Below, one piece after another: positions 34,540 through 46,369 of a DNA stretch of 64,000 nucleotides. Origin of the DNA: Lycorma delicatula (taxonomy: Eukaryota; Arthropoda; Insecta; Hemiptera; Fulgoridae); assembly GCF_047948215.1 (NCBI RefSeq), contig NC_134462.1, positions 116,556,437 through 116,620,436 on the forward strand, read 5' to 3'. The notes below the pieces were generated by a model. That model ran no database searches and was not told where the DNA came from. It saw nothing but the letters and a program-made list of their open reading frames with translations. The stretch's first letter is position 1, and every line of letters begins with the position of its first letter. The position numbers were made by a program, and so were the translations under genes.

Positions 34540-37500
34540 TTACCTAACTCTGATGGGTTGTGCAAAAATCCCCAACCCGGATAGTAAAATTAAACACAGA
34601 ACTACAAAATAAAATCGAAAATAAAGGTTAAAATGATTAAAAAACTCTCCTTGCAGAAAAACATATATAAGTATATTAAATCCTTTGCAGTAACCCAGTA
34701 CTATGCAGAAAGAGAAATATTCGCTCCAAAACCCTGCCATCATTACCCAAGACATCACGAATGCTGCTGGGTATATTAAACTGACGACGCAACTCCGCAT
34801 AACACACGCAGTCCACGAGAATGTGTTGCACAGTCACGCGGCAGTTGCATCGTGTGCACAGGGGTGGGTTTCCCCCTCACATTAGAAATTCGTGTGTGAT
34901 CCTCGTATGCCCAAATCGTAACCGGCAGAGGACCACTTCCTCACGACGAGAGTTCCTGCAAGAGGACCCCCATGGCAACACCGAGTCTTTAATCCGTCGA
35001 AGTTTACTATCGACGGCAGCCGTCCAGCCACTTTGCCACCTTGCTCGCAGTGATTGTTTTATATGATTAATAAAATCAAAGGTAGTAACTCGGGTGGGGA
35101 AACGAGACTGAATACACGCATCTTTCGCAGCAGAATCTGCCCTCTCATTACCAAGAATCCCAACGTGGCTAGGGATCCAGCAAAACCCTATCCCCTTGTT
35201 TCGTTTTCCTAACTCAGCGATTTTATCATAAATGCCAACGACGACAGGATGTCAGGAATAAAGGTTTTCCAACGCCTGCAGAGCACTATACGAGTCACTG
35301 CAAATAAGAATGTTCCTATATTTAGGGCCAACGATACTTAGACCCCTATCCAGAGCGAGTAGTTCCGCGGTGAACACACTCGTAACACTGGGTAGGCCAA
35401 TCATATGTCTGTTCATTGAAAACAAAAGCACAACCAACGTCACCGTCATGATTCGACCCATCAGTGTATACCACCACGTCTGGGTTCGACTTGGTGAGGA
35501 GAAACTGGAACACCTGCTTGTAAACTATAGGTGGCGTTGATAGTTTATCATACGTTGTAAGATCAAACGTAAAATTTACATGGTTTATTCTCCACGGGAG
35601 ATTCGAGCACGGACATGATGGAAAGAACGAGGGAGTGCCAACATTCATACGCTGCAGCAGACGTCGTATACGGACACCCACAGGCGCAGTACATCGTGGA
35701 CGGTCCTCATACTTCCTCAAATTAGGATTATTAAAAACTGGGTCAAAAGCTGGGTGATTCGGCTGTCCGCTGAGACGGGCAAAATAAGATAACAAAAGCT
35801 GGTCCCGTCTATCCAAAAGTGATGGCTCGCTACTGTCTACAAGTAAGCTTGCGATAGGGCTGGATCTAAACGCACCCGTGGCAAGCCGAAGAAAAGAATT
35901 ATGCACACCGTCCACCATCTTAAGTACGGTTTGACGAGCTGAAGAATAGGAATAAGAATAAGAATAACACAACCATAATCCAAACAGGAAAGAACAAGGG
36001 AGTAGTAAAAACGTAACATACACGACCGATCGGCCCCCCGATCGGTCGTGTTACCGGTCGATGATGCGGGTCGTGTTACTTAGGACCCGCATGATATCCA
36101 AAAGTATGGAACACTTTGTCCTCAAAACCCTCATATGTGTGACCCAAGTAAGACGGCTATCAAAGAGCAAACCCAGAAACCTGACGTAAGTAGAGACAGC
36201 AATAAGCTCCCTGTTCAGAAAAACCCGCGGATTAGAAGGGTTCCGTAGCCGAGAAAAGACTACACATTTCGTCTTGTCGGGTGAAAATGTGAAACCAGTA
36301 GGCCCTGACCAAGCCTCAAAGCGAAATATAGTGTTTTGCATCAGTCGCTCCGCAGTGAGTAGAGTGGCTCGCAACGTAAATAACAAAATCATCAACGAAA
36401 AGACAACAAGAGACAGGAAGCCTGTACACAATTGGTAATGCTGTTTATGGGCACAGAAAACAAGGAGGCTTAATACACTACCTTGCGGTACCCCATTTTC
36501 TGAGACGACACTGTCTGAAAGTGAATCGTCTACACGAACACGAAACGTCCGGTAATTCAAGAATCCCCGGATAAAAGCAAGCATGTTGCCAGTGATCCCC
36601 ACCTCCTAAGGGTGTTAAGAATGCCACATCACCAGGCCGTGTCGTACGCCTTTTTTATATCGAAAAAGATAGCAACGAGGTGTTGGCGGTTCAGGAAGGA
36701 GTTTTGTATGGCTGTCGCCATCGACACCAAATGGTCAATGGAAGATCTCCCATGTCGGAAACCACACTGTTCCGAAGAAAGAAAGCCATGTTTCTCTAAG
36801 TACCACACAAGCCTGCGGTTCACCATCCTATCCACTAATTTACACAACACGCTTGTTAAAGAAATAGGACGGTAGCTTAAGGGATCGGTTTTCTCTTTGC
36901 CAGACTTTAGTACTGGTATAATAAATGCCTCCGACCAGTCGGGCGGAAAGACTTGTCCGGAGAATATACCATTGTAAATACTCAAAAGATGTTGTAGTGC
37001 TGAGTCAGGAAGGTGCGAAAGCATACAAAGGCGAACGTTGTCCGGTCCAGGTGAAGTGTCACGTGAGTTCCTAAGTGCGTGCAACAATTCTTTAAGTAAG
37101 AATGGAGTGTTCAATTCACCAACCGAAACACCAATATTCAACCCCAATACTTCCATCCGTGCTTTGTACCTCAGAAAGTCGTTACTATATGACGAGGTGA
37201 GAGACACCGAACGGAAAGATTTCGCTAAAGTATTTGCTACAGCCGAAGATGACTAAGGAGTTCTCCCTCATCGTCGAGACCGAGAATAGATTGCCCTGGC
37301 GATCTGAAAATTGTATGGATTTTTCTCCACACAGTAGACGTGGGAGTAGTACGTGAGATGGAATAGCACACTTGGAATCATCATTCCACCACGGAACGGA
37401 AGGACGTTTAGGATTACCCGATGTTTGTGGAACATATCTGCTGGCAGTTTCAAGTATTTTGGACGTAAAAGAGGAAAGTTGCTCAAGGATGTCCGCACCT

Positions 37501-38327
37501 ACGTCACACTGCGATTGGACGGCCATACGATATCCATCCCAATTCGCCTTTTCGACAATCCACCTCCGTGGCCTTCTCCAAACCTCGTGGTACACATCGA
37601 AACGAAGAACAATTGGTTTATGGTCGCTGCCATGAAAATCATCACAAACAGACCAATCAAAACGAGGGAGTAAAGCCGGCCAGCACATGGAGAGATCGAT
37701 ATTAGACACAGTACCAGATGATAAAGACATGAATGTATGAGACCCATCATTCAGCAAACAAAGGTCCAAGTCCTGTCTCACATCGTGTACTATATTTCCC
37801 CGCGTTGTGCAGAAAGTCGAGCCCGATGAAACATGGTGGGCATTGAAGTCTCCTACTATTAATGATGGAGATGGTATTTGTGCGAGGAGGTCTGAGATAT
37901 CCAGAGCACTGAATTCAGTGTTCGGCGAGAGATATAGATTGCAGATATGGAACTTGAAGGGGACAGAGATCTTCACTGTAACAGCAGGAAGGAGAGTAGT
38001 CAGTCGAATCCTTGTAGCTGATACCTCATCCCTCATGAAAATAGCCACTCCACCACTCTCTCTACCGTCCACTACACAGTCGAATCTCTCACAAAAGTAT
38101 CCCCTGAGTGCGATTGGGTCATGTCGCAGAAGATGAGTCTCCTGGAAACACATGACAATCGGATCATGCAACTGCGCCAGTACCCCAATATCTGCAATGC
38201 GGGATCGTACACCCCGAACATTCCACTGAATAATGTTTATAAAATTAAAATAAAGTAAAAAATATAAATATAATAATAATAAATATAATAAATAATAAAT
38301 ATACTCAGGAAACCATATAGAATTCAT
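34540..38327 (-). pseudogene. I-clade LINE ORF2 polyprotein (EN-RT-RNase H), frameshifted
   Basis: EN (38237-37270): IIQWNVRGVRSRI, MCFQETHLLR, LIVGDFNAHH, SNIDLSM and GSDHKPIVL, with the catalytic residues in place. RT (37207-36051): TSPGPDNVRL, LSYRPISLTSVLCKLVDRM, CGFRHGRSSIDHL, FFDIKKAYDTAW, NGVPQGSVLS. The catalytic motif LFVDDFVIYV is encoded at about 36370-36405 but in a different frame from its neighbours, so two opposite shifts flank it. RNase H (35460-35100): YTDGSNHDGD, FTAELLALDRGL, ILICSDSYSALQAL, WIPSHVGILGNERAD, with all acidic residues kept. C-terminus (about 35000-34650): RREEVVLCRLRFGHTR and CTRCNCRVTVQHILVDC. Further breaks lie near 36610, 36040 and 35350. Motif preservation shows relative youth. 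The enzyme would perform target-primed reverse transcription. Confidence 0.88.
36021..36050. repeat. Perfect 13-bp inverted repeat inside the LINE
   Basis: CACGACCGATCGG, loop CCCC, then its exact reverse complement. A second imperfect hairpin (ATGCGGGTC...GGACCCGCAT) follows within 45 bases. They lie exactly where the RT frame ends (stop at 36051) and the next frame begins. Confidence 0.9.
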
Positions 38328-38331
38328 TACA

Positions 38332-38375
38332 AATTAAAAAATTTGTTTGATACAGATCAAACAAATTTTTTAATT
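38332..38375. repeat. Perfect 20-bp inverted repeat at the 5' edge of the I-clade LINE
   Basis: AATTAAAAAATTTGTTTGAT, loop ACAG, then its exact reverse complement. It abuts the place where similarity to the LINE ends. Confidence 0.93.
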
Positions 38376-40479
38376 ATAACACATCGTAAGTGTTTCAATA
38401 ATTGGATAAAATAATTTCCATAATAACAATTCGACAACGGCCGATATCCATTAAATAAAGACATCCGGCAGTACCTAATAACTTATATATTAAATTACAT
38501 ATATTAAACAAATTCACTGAATTTAAATAAAATCAAAATCCATTTTCTTACTTAAGAGGGAGTGTTAAAGGATGTAGAAAGAAATGGTACTAGTAAAGTT
38601 AATAAGCTTTATTAAAAATAATATACCTAGAAATTACGAATTTCATATCGAAAAATGAATGCAGATTAGAAGCGTATTCATGCGACGGGCAGTTATGATT
38701 CGCTTAAAAAAAGTCACATTACAGAAAAGAAGAGATATATTTTAAATATATGAACTGAACTTTAGAAGACTGCTACACGAAAAAATCAATACTGTATTTC
38801 AAAACAATTTTAATGAAATCAAAAAATTCAATCTGATCAAAGCTGTCATCTATGTTCTTGCAAAATAATATTAATAAAATGGACAGACAGGATAAACGGA
38901 CAGACGAAGGCAGTTTATTTATGGAGTGTATTTTAGTGCAAAATACAAAATGCTATGTTTGATCGTTCAAAAAAATATAATCTATAAAATCGCTTAAGAA
39001 CTGTTCGTATTTGCAATATAGAAAAAATCTGACAAAGAAGTTGTAATACGAGTTTTCTAGAAGTTTTTCTAAATCTTCCCCATTTATTAATAATTTAACA
39101 AAGCTAATGTACTACAAACAGTTCTGAATTACAATTAATGTACTGAATTACAGTTCTGGGATCTATTTTATCCTATTTCCCAGCTGAAATTTTCTAAGAA
39201 GCCACCAATTTTACTCCTTAATTTGGGTCCAAAAAATTACAATAGAGCTTTTTTTTATTAGAAGAACTGAGATCCGGGTAAAATTTTACGCTAGCCGTAA
39301 CTCTAAAACAAAGCGTTTCCAGACCTATGTTTATGTGATTTTTTTCATTATTTTCATCATTGGAAAGAACATGTCTAGAAATTTTCTCTGTTTCTTCGTG
39401 GAACATTCTGTATATAAATATAACACTAAAAAATGACATTTTAACAATTTTTCAACATACTATTATTATAATGTAATATTTAAATAAAATATTTTTAAAT
39501 TATAATTTTAATTCTTTTTTTTTCTTTTGTTTACTTAAGCGCTTACATTATGGTAAGGAATTGTAATTTGGGCTGGTAATTTATAAATACTGAATAGATA
39601 GTTACATATATTATTTATAAAGAATTCTCAGAACTAGAAATTCGAACCCATCAATAAATGGAAAAATAAATACTTACAAGAGTAAACTATACGCTTTTGA
39701 TGATATATATTTATAAATAAATAAATATATGTTAACCGTAAATGGATTACGATTCTATCCGATTTGTTTCCTTTTATTTTTTTAAATCAATATAACGTCA
39801 AATAATACGTGATATTTTTTATAAAAAAAAGTGCATAGAACCTAGGAAACTCAAGTCTTCAAAATTACCACGTACATCATTTTCATTTTACACAATTAAA
39901 AATATGATTAAGTTGCGTGCTGCGATTACACATGGTACGGTGAAAATCTTTTTAACAAGAGCCAGTTTTTTCTTAAATTTGTAAACTTCTTTTTGAAACA
40001 CTGAATGAGTGTATGTCAATGATTAAACTCCATTATTATAGAATATACCATATATTTATATGTTATTGTAATTTATAATTATGTAATAGAATTTAATAAA
40101 ATATATAGAAAGAATATATGATGTTACGCGATTACTCAAAAGAGAAAATAATTATGTAGAATCAAACATCGATCTGACAATGAACCGTCAAGAATAACTC
40201 TTGTTTTATATTTACCAACATTTTTTGTTGGTAACCGAATTGTTAAATTGAACTTTAAGAATGAAGGATAATTTTTTTTATTTTTGCTTCGATAACAATG
40301 ACAATAGTACGGAGGTTTGGAAATGAAATTAAGTACTAAAGTAAGCATTTTTTTCTGTATAAAATATATACTACCGTTATGCCGATGAATTTCCATTAAA
40401 ACAAACAGACGCTTAAAAGTTTATCTGAACTATAAATATTATCTGATTTGAGGTCATATGGAGATCAGAAAATGCTTTA
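38376..40479. other. AT-rich intergenic DNA
   Basis: No gene was recognised. The segment 39160-39425, ending GTGGAACATTCTGTATA, looks like a repeat end seen in insect genomes (recollection only), but there is no second copy here. The 86-codon minus-strand stretch at 40136-40396 lacks a domain. Confidence 0.4.
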
Positions 40480-40930
40480 AAAGCACCCACCCCGGCGGGT
40501 CGCTTAAGACAATAGCAAACGTTGCTCAATTCAAGGGGTAGCACAATAGCACAATAGAGCTTTGCACTTTAAACTCTTGTACACCCCCTTTTACTCTATA
40601 CAGACCTACGTCTACCCTTAACTAATTCTCAAATCAATTTCTGTCGGTAAAGAGTCGAGTCGAGTCGAGAACACAGAGAAAGCATGTTCTGTAACCGAGA
40701 TGAGGAGGTTCGGGTGGAACGGTAGATCGGGTCGCAGCACTATAAATCGCCCCTTGACCGCTCAAGGGGGGTTAGAAGCATTTTCCCCTTCTGTTTTATT
40801 GATTGTTACTTTCGTACTCGCCGGATCCGTTCGCCTTCCATCCCTTTAAGTCTTTACATTTTGGTTTACCGATACGGAGGGACCTATGGTGATTTCACCA
40901 CAAAACAAACCGGTCGGACATTAAGATATA
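40480..40930 (+). promoter_or_regulatory. Candidate promoter block or solo LTR with TATA box
   Basis: GC-richer, non-coding block. It holds a fourfold GAGTC tandem (about 40650-40670), a TATAAAT at 40741-40747 in the context GCACTATAAATCGC, and an 8-bp hairpin CCCCTTGA/TCAAGGGG (40750-40769) where a transcript would begin about 30 bases later. No TG...CA boundaries with a target duplication could be set, so LTR, retrotransposon 5' UTR and host promoter remain open. No coding exon was found downstream. Confidence 0.3.
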
Positions 40931-43900
40931 TTATACAGCATCTTTTAATATTCATTTCCTTGTAAAAATTAAGCCAGCTAAATCAGTTTTTTCTCGGTAC
41001 ACAACCCAAAACCAGAACCGATAAACAATATACGTTTCGTCGTACGCAAAATAATAACACCAAACAAAGCAGTAACTTAAAAATCATAGTTGGAAAATTA
41101 CAAAATTATAAGCGCATAAAGATGAAAAAACAGGTAGGAAAACAAATCAAACTTTAAGATAAATATTAGTATTTGTAAAATAAACCGTTGATTACCATTG
41201 TTTTCTGAAAAATAATAGGTGATTTATTTAATAATCATAAATTTCCATTTTTTAGGCGAATCCGGATTTTCCAGGATTTAAACATTAATTATGCCCAGAT
41301 TCCTGGATAAGATCGATCAAACGTTTCACTTACATCGCCTTAGAAATATGTTTTCGTCATGAAATAGAATTTTCTGAATGCTTTATAAATCGAACAATAC
41401 TTACTACTGTAATTTGGAAAGCAAGAATTTCCTTCAAAATTATTAAGTTTAATACCTTATATGAAGATATTATAAACGAATAGAAATAATGTGAAATTTG
41501 CGCTGTTCCTAAACTAAACCTTTTCGAAATGGATTAGATGACGTATATCATGTAGTCTGTGATTACGATCTTCTTTTCACATGTTTTTTTTTTTAGAACA
41601 CAATATAAAAAATAAAGTTTTTCTTAAAAATTCCTGGATTTTCCAACATGAAAAAAAAATAAGCGATAAATATGTAAAAAAAGGTGGGTAAAATAAATAA
41701 TTAATCAGAAAAAATTCCATTCAAAAACCGTTCACATGAAGTACCCGCATTTATCAGCTAAAACAAGATGGTCATTTCGATTATTAAATAATAATAATCA
41801 ATGATATCTTAAAATTGTCATGAAATCGTTAGATTAAAATCAGTTAAGGAACTCTAACCGTATAATAAGGCGATCTTTAATATTTAAACGAATATTCTTA
41901 GTTGTGGTGTACATTTGAGCTGCACAATGTACCATCATTGATGAATGATATGCTCCCCTCCTGAAAAATTATATCCTGATCTCCCTAGGAAGTTTGTACT
42001 CCTTTGAACGGGGATTATTTTTTTTTCAGTTCTTAAATGAGTATATCATTCCTCACACCTTTACTGATCAAACATGTTGCTCTCAGTGATATATATATAC
42101 AATTAAAATTTTTTAAAGTATAAAATCTTGTTAAACCCCTTTGAACATTCAAAACGGAATTAAATTTCTTTCCGGTTAACTAACTTGGAACAATATATAT
42201 GTATACGGCCTACGCGGATCGACCGTAAGTTATTTATCGTCGGATGTTATTTATAAAATCTCACTGGAAAAATAATAATAAAAAAATAAATTTTATCCCT
42301 TTATTTTCATTTAAAAATGTTCGGTATACTTTTTAAATAAAAACCTTCGAAAATATATTTTCAGTGTTATTACTTTTCCAACAGTTGTTTAGCACACCAG
42401 TGGGAAATCAGCTTCCATGAATAGCCAAAGTAGTATAATGGATTCTTTTTCAGCATATAAAAAGAGATTAATAACACTCAGCCTACTGTTTTATCTTTTT
42501 AAAATGTACTGTATTACTTTCAATTCGTTTTCTCTTTCTTTGAAGGATGAAAGAGAGCAAAGAGAAAAAAAAATTAAAAGATTTCATTTCTTATTTGATA
42601 TAAATATCTATAGCTATATTATTTCTTTGATTCGTTTAATACAAAACCGACGGTAAATGAATATTTATTATAATTTATTTTCAGAAAGATTTTTATATAA
42701 AAAAAAGAAAATGATTAAGCTTTAGCTATGATTAATTTTTATTGAAGATTTTTTTTTTAATTAATATTATTACTTTTTTTAAATAGAAGAAAAAACTGGA
42801 GTATTCTAATCGTGAATATTAGATACAGAATTTTATAAAGATAAAACAATTATTGTTTTAGCATCGCTGAATCCTCGATTTTGTTATATAACATAAAAGA
42901 ATAGTATCTAATATAATCAGCTACAAATGAATTTTTGTTTTTAACTTACAAGTTATTTTTTAAATAGATTTGATCCAAATGTTTGGTCGCAAAGAATTAC
43001 TTTTAACTTAGAAGAGAACGTTAATTTTACGGTTATTTATATCATTAATTACTATAACTTTAAGTTAAACTAGATGGAGTAAGCTTTCTTTGGTTTTTGA
43101 ATAATAATTGAGAAATAAGAAACAGATTGACTGAGAAATGTGAGTGTGTGTGTCTTTGTGAGTGGGTGCGTGTGTATGGTTATTTTCTTAATATAATTTT
43201 AAATAAAAATTTAGTTCTTGGAAAGGATACATGAAACGTATTAACTTGTGTAAATATTAATAATACAATCGTATTGTATTTTTTAAATAAAAAATTCTAC
43301 TTCTCAGTAACATTTATAAAACATACTTCATTACATAAATTGAATTACTATTAATCTTTATTTTTCTAAGTAAGGTTTGTGGTTCACTATTTTTTTCTTT
43401 GATTTCGAAGAACAGAACACATCTATAGTTTAGATAGTAATGCACACTTTTACTACATAAAGTCTTCAATAAATACGAAACAATTTTTTAGGATCTATTA
43501 TTTCAAAATCCCTTATAAAAATAATTTATACAATACCAGTTTTGTAAGAAATTATTTTTTACTGAAACTTGATTCATTTTTAAGAATCTCTGCCTATCTT
43601 TTGGTATAAGATTAACATCGATAGATTTTAACTTTGTTCTAATATATTCAACCAACTACTTACAGTGAGATGGCGATGGCGTTCCGATAATACTCATATA
43701 TATTTAATGAAAATATTATGAATGACAAACAGTAGGAACGTGTTCTCTTTTTAGATTTATCCATCATATATCTTACAAATTACATTAAAGATGGAAAGCA
43801 ATACAGAATTTGTTGACACAAGTCTTTAGAATTCATGAAAATTTCAATCGCTGCTAATGTACGTTATGTGAATGCGTGTTATACTACTTTTCTTTATCCA

Positions 43901-45089
43901 CAGGCACGTATTTTGCGAATATTTCGTTTAAATATGCTTAGGGAAGAACACAAGGCTAACTACAGATGAAGTTCAAAACTAGGAAAAGGGTTTTTGGTTG
44001 ATATGATACGGTAGACACTATCCATAGGCGTATAACTGAAATGATGGTTATTGAATTGCAGAATTATTTACGTCTGCGATTAAGGCTTACATGTCTATAA
44101 TTAATAGGTTATTATGTCTAAATGTCTATAAAATGTTTATGTCTTTATGTATTTAATTAGGAAGGCGCCCTAGATTTAATTATAATTAAGAGGAGAGATG
44201 ATAGATTAAATGATATTTTCTATTATTGCAGTTATCAAACCAGAAAGTTTTTTGACGCCCTTACTGGATTCATTCAATTTTAAGTATGACTTAAGACATT
44301 TTACAAAGAATGAGAAATTACATAATAGATACAGATGAGGTAATAGAGAGTCGATAGTCTATCCTTTCATCCTTTCCGATAGGCGTCTCCCTTTTCCGTG
44401 ATTTACAGGTAGATTTTTAGGGTTATAAATAGTTGAAAATACCAAAGTGTTACAGTTCAGAAATATAAAATTAGTATGAAGAGTTATGAATGTTACTTTA
44501 TAACATGAATGATTTTATATTGTTTAAGTAGAATGCATTTTACATTAACCCATTAATAAGGGAACCTTCCAGTACTTGGAATTTAGTTTCACTTAAGTAC
44601 TAATTTTTTTTTTTTAACATAATAAAACATTTTCCCGACGTTAACACACTTTTTTCTGTTCAGAAACCATGAATACATAAAAAAGTCTTACGTGTGCAAT
44701 TCTTTCTTTTCAAGGAAGTATTTTTGAAGACTAATAATTAATATTATAAAGATTGCATAAAATAATTGAGAAAACTTCATCTCGAAATAGATCATAGTAC
44801 TTTGAAATTTTTCGATTGTTGAACATTTTCGTAAATTTTAAATAAAATATTTTAATTTAATCAATGTAAGTAAATATAACATTTTTAGGTATTCTCTATC
44901 CTATTTTAGGTATATTTAAGTATTAAGGTGCTGATAATTAATGCATCATACTGATAATTCATAAGTTAATGGATTACCTTTTTTGTTAGACATGAAATGA
45001 ATAAGCTAAACGTAATATTTGATTAAGGAAGTAGAAAGTATAAATTATTATATATATATATTATAATAAGATCGGTATAACGGAAATGA
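40931..45089. other. AT-rich intergenic DNA, over 4 kb without recognised content
   Basis: The 79-codon stretch 42417-42656 is composition-driven. A GT-rich patch lies at 43141-43180. No classified repeat was found. Confidence 0.5.
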
Positions 45090-45560
45090 GTAACGGATTC
45101 CTATCAATTAAGAAGAAAATAGTGGAAAATATAATAATGGGAGGGATTCAGAAAGGGGTTAAAAGAAACCCTTTTACCAAAGGCAACAGGTCCGTTTAAC
45201 AATCGTCTTTCGTAATACTGCCCACTGACACACCTAAACAGATGTTCTTCCGTGAGAAGAATTACTGGACCAAGATTAGGAATGCATGGAAACAAAAGGG
45301 CTCGGTCGATCGTTCTGACGCTCAACTGGGGGTCTGGTCCAAAGGTAAAAAAGATAAATACTCCGGGGAAAACCAGAGGAAATCAGTAATGCGAATTGAG
45401 TCTAAGCGAGACGTTATGATGTGATCCTGCGAAGAAAGCTCTGCGAGATGTCAGTCAGCGAGAGTATTCTGCGAGGAGGTCAATGAAGAAGCGAATCTCT
45501 AGGCGTACACGTTCGACGCGATTAAAGTGACGTCACAAGTAATTCCAGTGTTGACAGTAA
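45090..45560. other. GC-richer block of unknown identity with a CRE-like palindrome
   Basis: Both strands are open over about 200 bases: plus 45242-45424 (basic peptide starting MFFREKNYWTKIRNAWKQ) and minus 45325-45104. No domain was recognised. A perfect GTGACGTCAC lies at about 45528-45537. The composition resembles an LTR or a decayed gag more than the AT-rich background, but no terminal repeats were found. Confidence 0.3.
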
Positions 45561-45820
45561 ATGAAAACGAGATATAGCTCGATGAATTACTAATCGACTA
45601 TAAGTAAAAGACGTAATCTATAAAATTTCATTCATAAATGATTAGGGTAGTTTTATTTGTGAATAGCAAAGGTATTTGCAGTAAAAGAACTTTATACTTG
45701 TCTTACCTATTGTACTATCGTTGTTAATACAAGACTAGTGGTTAAAAGTTTTAAGACTACTGTTCATACTACCGTTCATTAATAATAATGAATAATAATG
45801 AATAATAATAATAATAATTC

Positions 45821-45868
45821 AATAATAATGAACGGTATGAACTACCGTTCATACCGTTCATTATTATT
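45821..45868. repeat. Perfect 22-bp inverted repeat, 4-base loop
   Basis: The left arm 45821-45842 (contains GAACGGTATGAAC) and right arm 45847-45868 (GTTCATACCGTTC) are exact reverse complements around TACC. It overlaps the TAA-repeat tail of the minus-strand element ending at about 45870. Confidence 0.93.
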
Positions 45869-46369
45869 ATTATTACTTTTCTTTTTTTTGGAAGTTTTAG
45901 GGGCATCGACTGCTGTGACCATTAGCCCCTTCCACACCAAAAATAGAAAAAAAATTATTTTCCTTCCTAAAAAACAGAACACAGATGACATGGGCAAGGA
46001 CTAGTCTTGTCAAAAAAGAACATCTAAAAAAACTATTTATCAGTGGTTTCTAAAACCCCGAAAATAGAACATAAGAATTGTATCAAGGCTCTTGCTATTT
46101 TAAAATCTTTTAAGCCATTTTTTTACGAAATTTGGTTAAAACTCTCAAAACAAAAACTTGTCTATGATGAAAATTAAAACGCAAATTAAAAAGTCTATTT
46201 AACAAAGTATGACAAGGGTGTAACGGGGCCCTTGCAATTTAACATCACATAAAACACTTTAAAACTTCAAAAAATACATATCAAATTTTAATATCAATAA
46301 AAAAAAAAATTAAAAACATTTAGTTATAGAATTGTTGGCTGAGATGTCTGATATTTCTCTTCTTCAATT

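Larger units (their letters stand above)
34293..38330 (-). mobile_element. I-clade LINE, near-complete ORF2, gag absent
   Basis: Minus strand. The 3' end is marked by poly(A), seen as a T run at 34293-34306, preceded by the palindromic GGGCGATGATAACGCCC motif and a CGCCC block (34311-34355). Similar 3' motifs end I-clade elements, including the one at 45870. ORF2 runs from about 38327 to 34540 with APE endonuclease, RT, RNase H and a C-terminal zinc-like region. The 5' end stops at or just before the endonuclease, so ORF1 is missing. Insertion was into the end of repeat X. No clear target duplication was found. Confidence 0.85.

Noticed and set aside
37353..38136. Plus-strand frames of about 76-109 codons
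   Set aside because: They are antisense to the endonuclease domain of the minus-strand I-clade LINE, whose motifs are clear.
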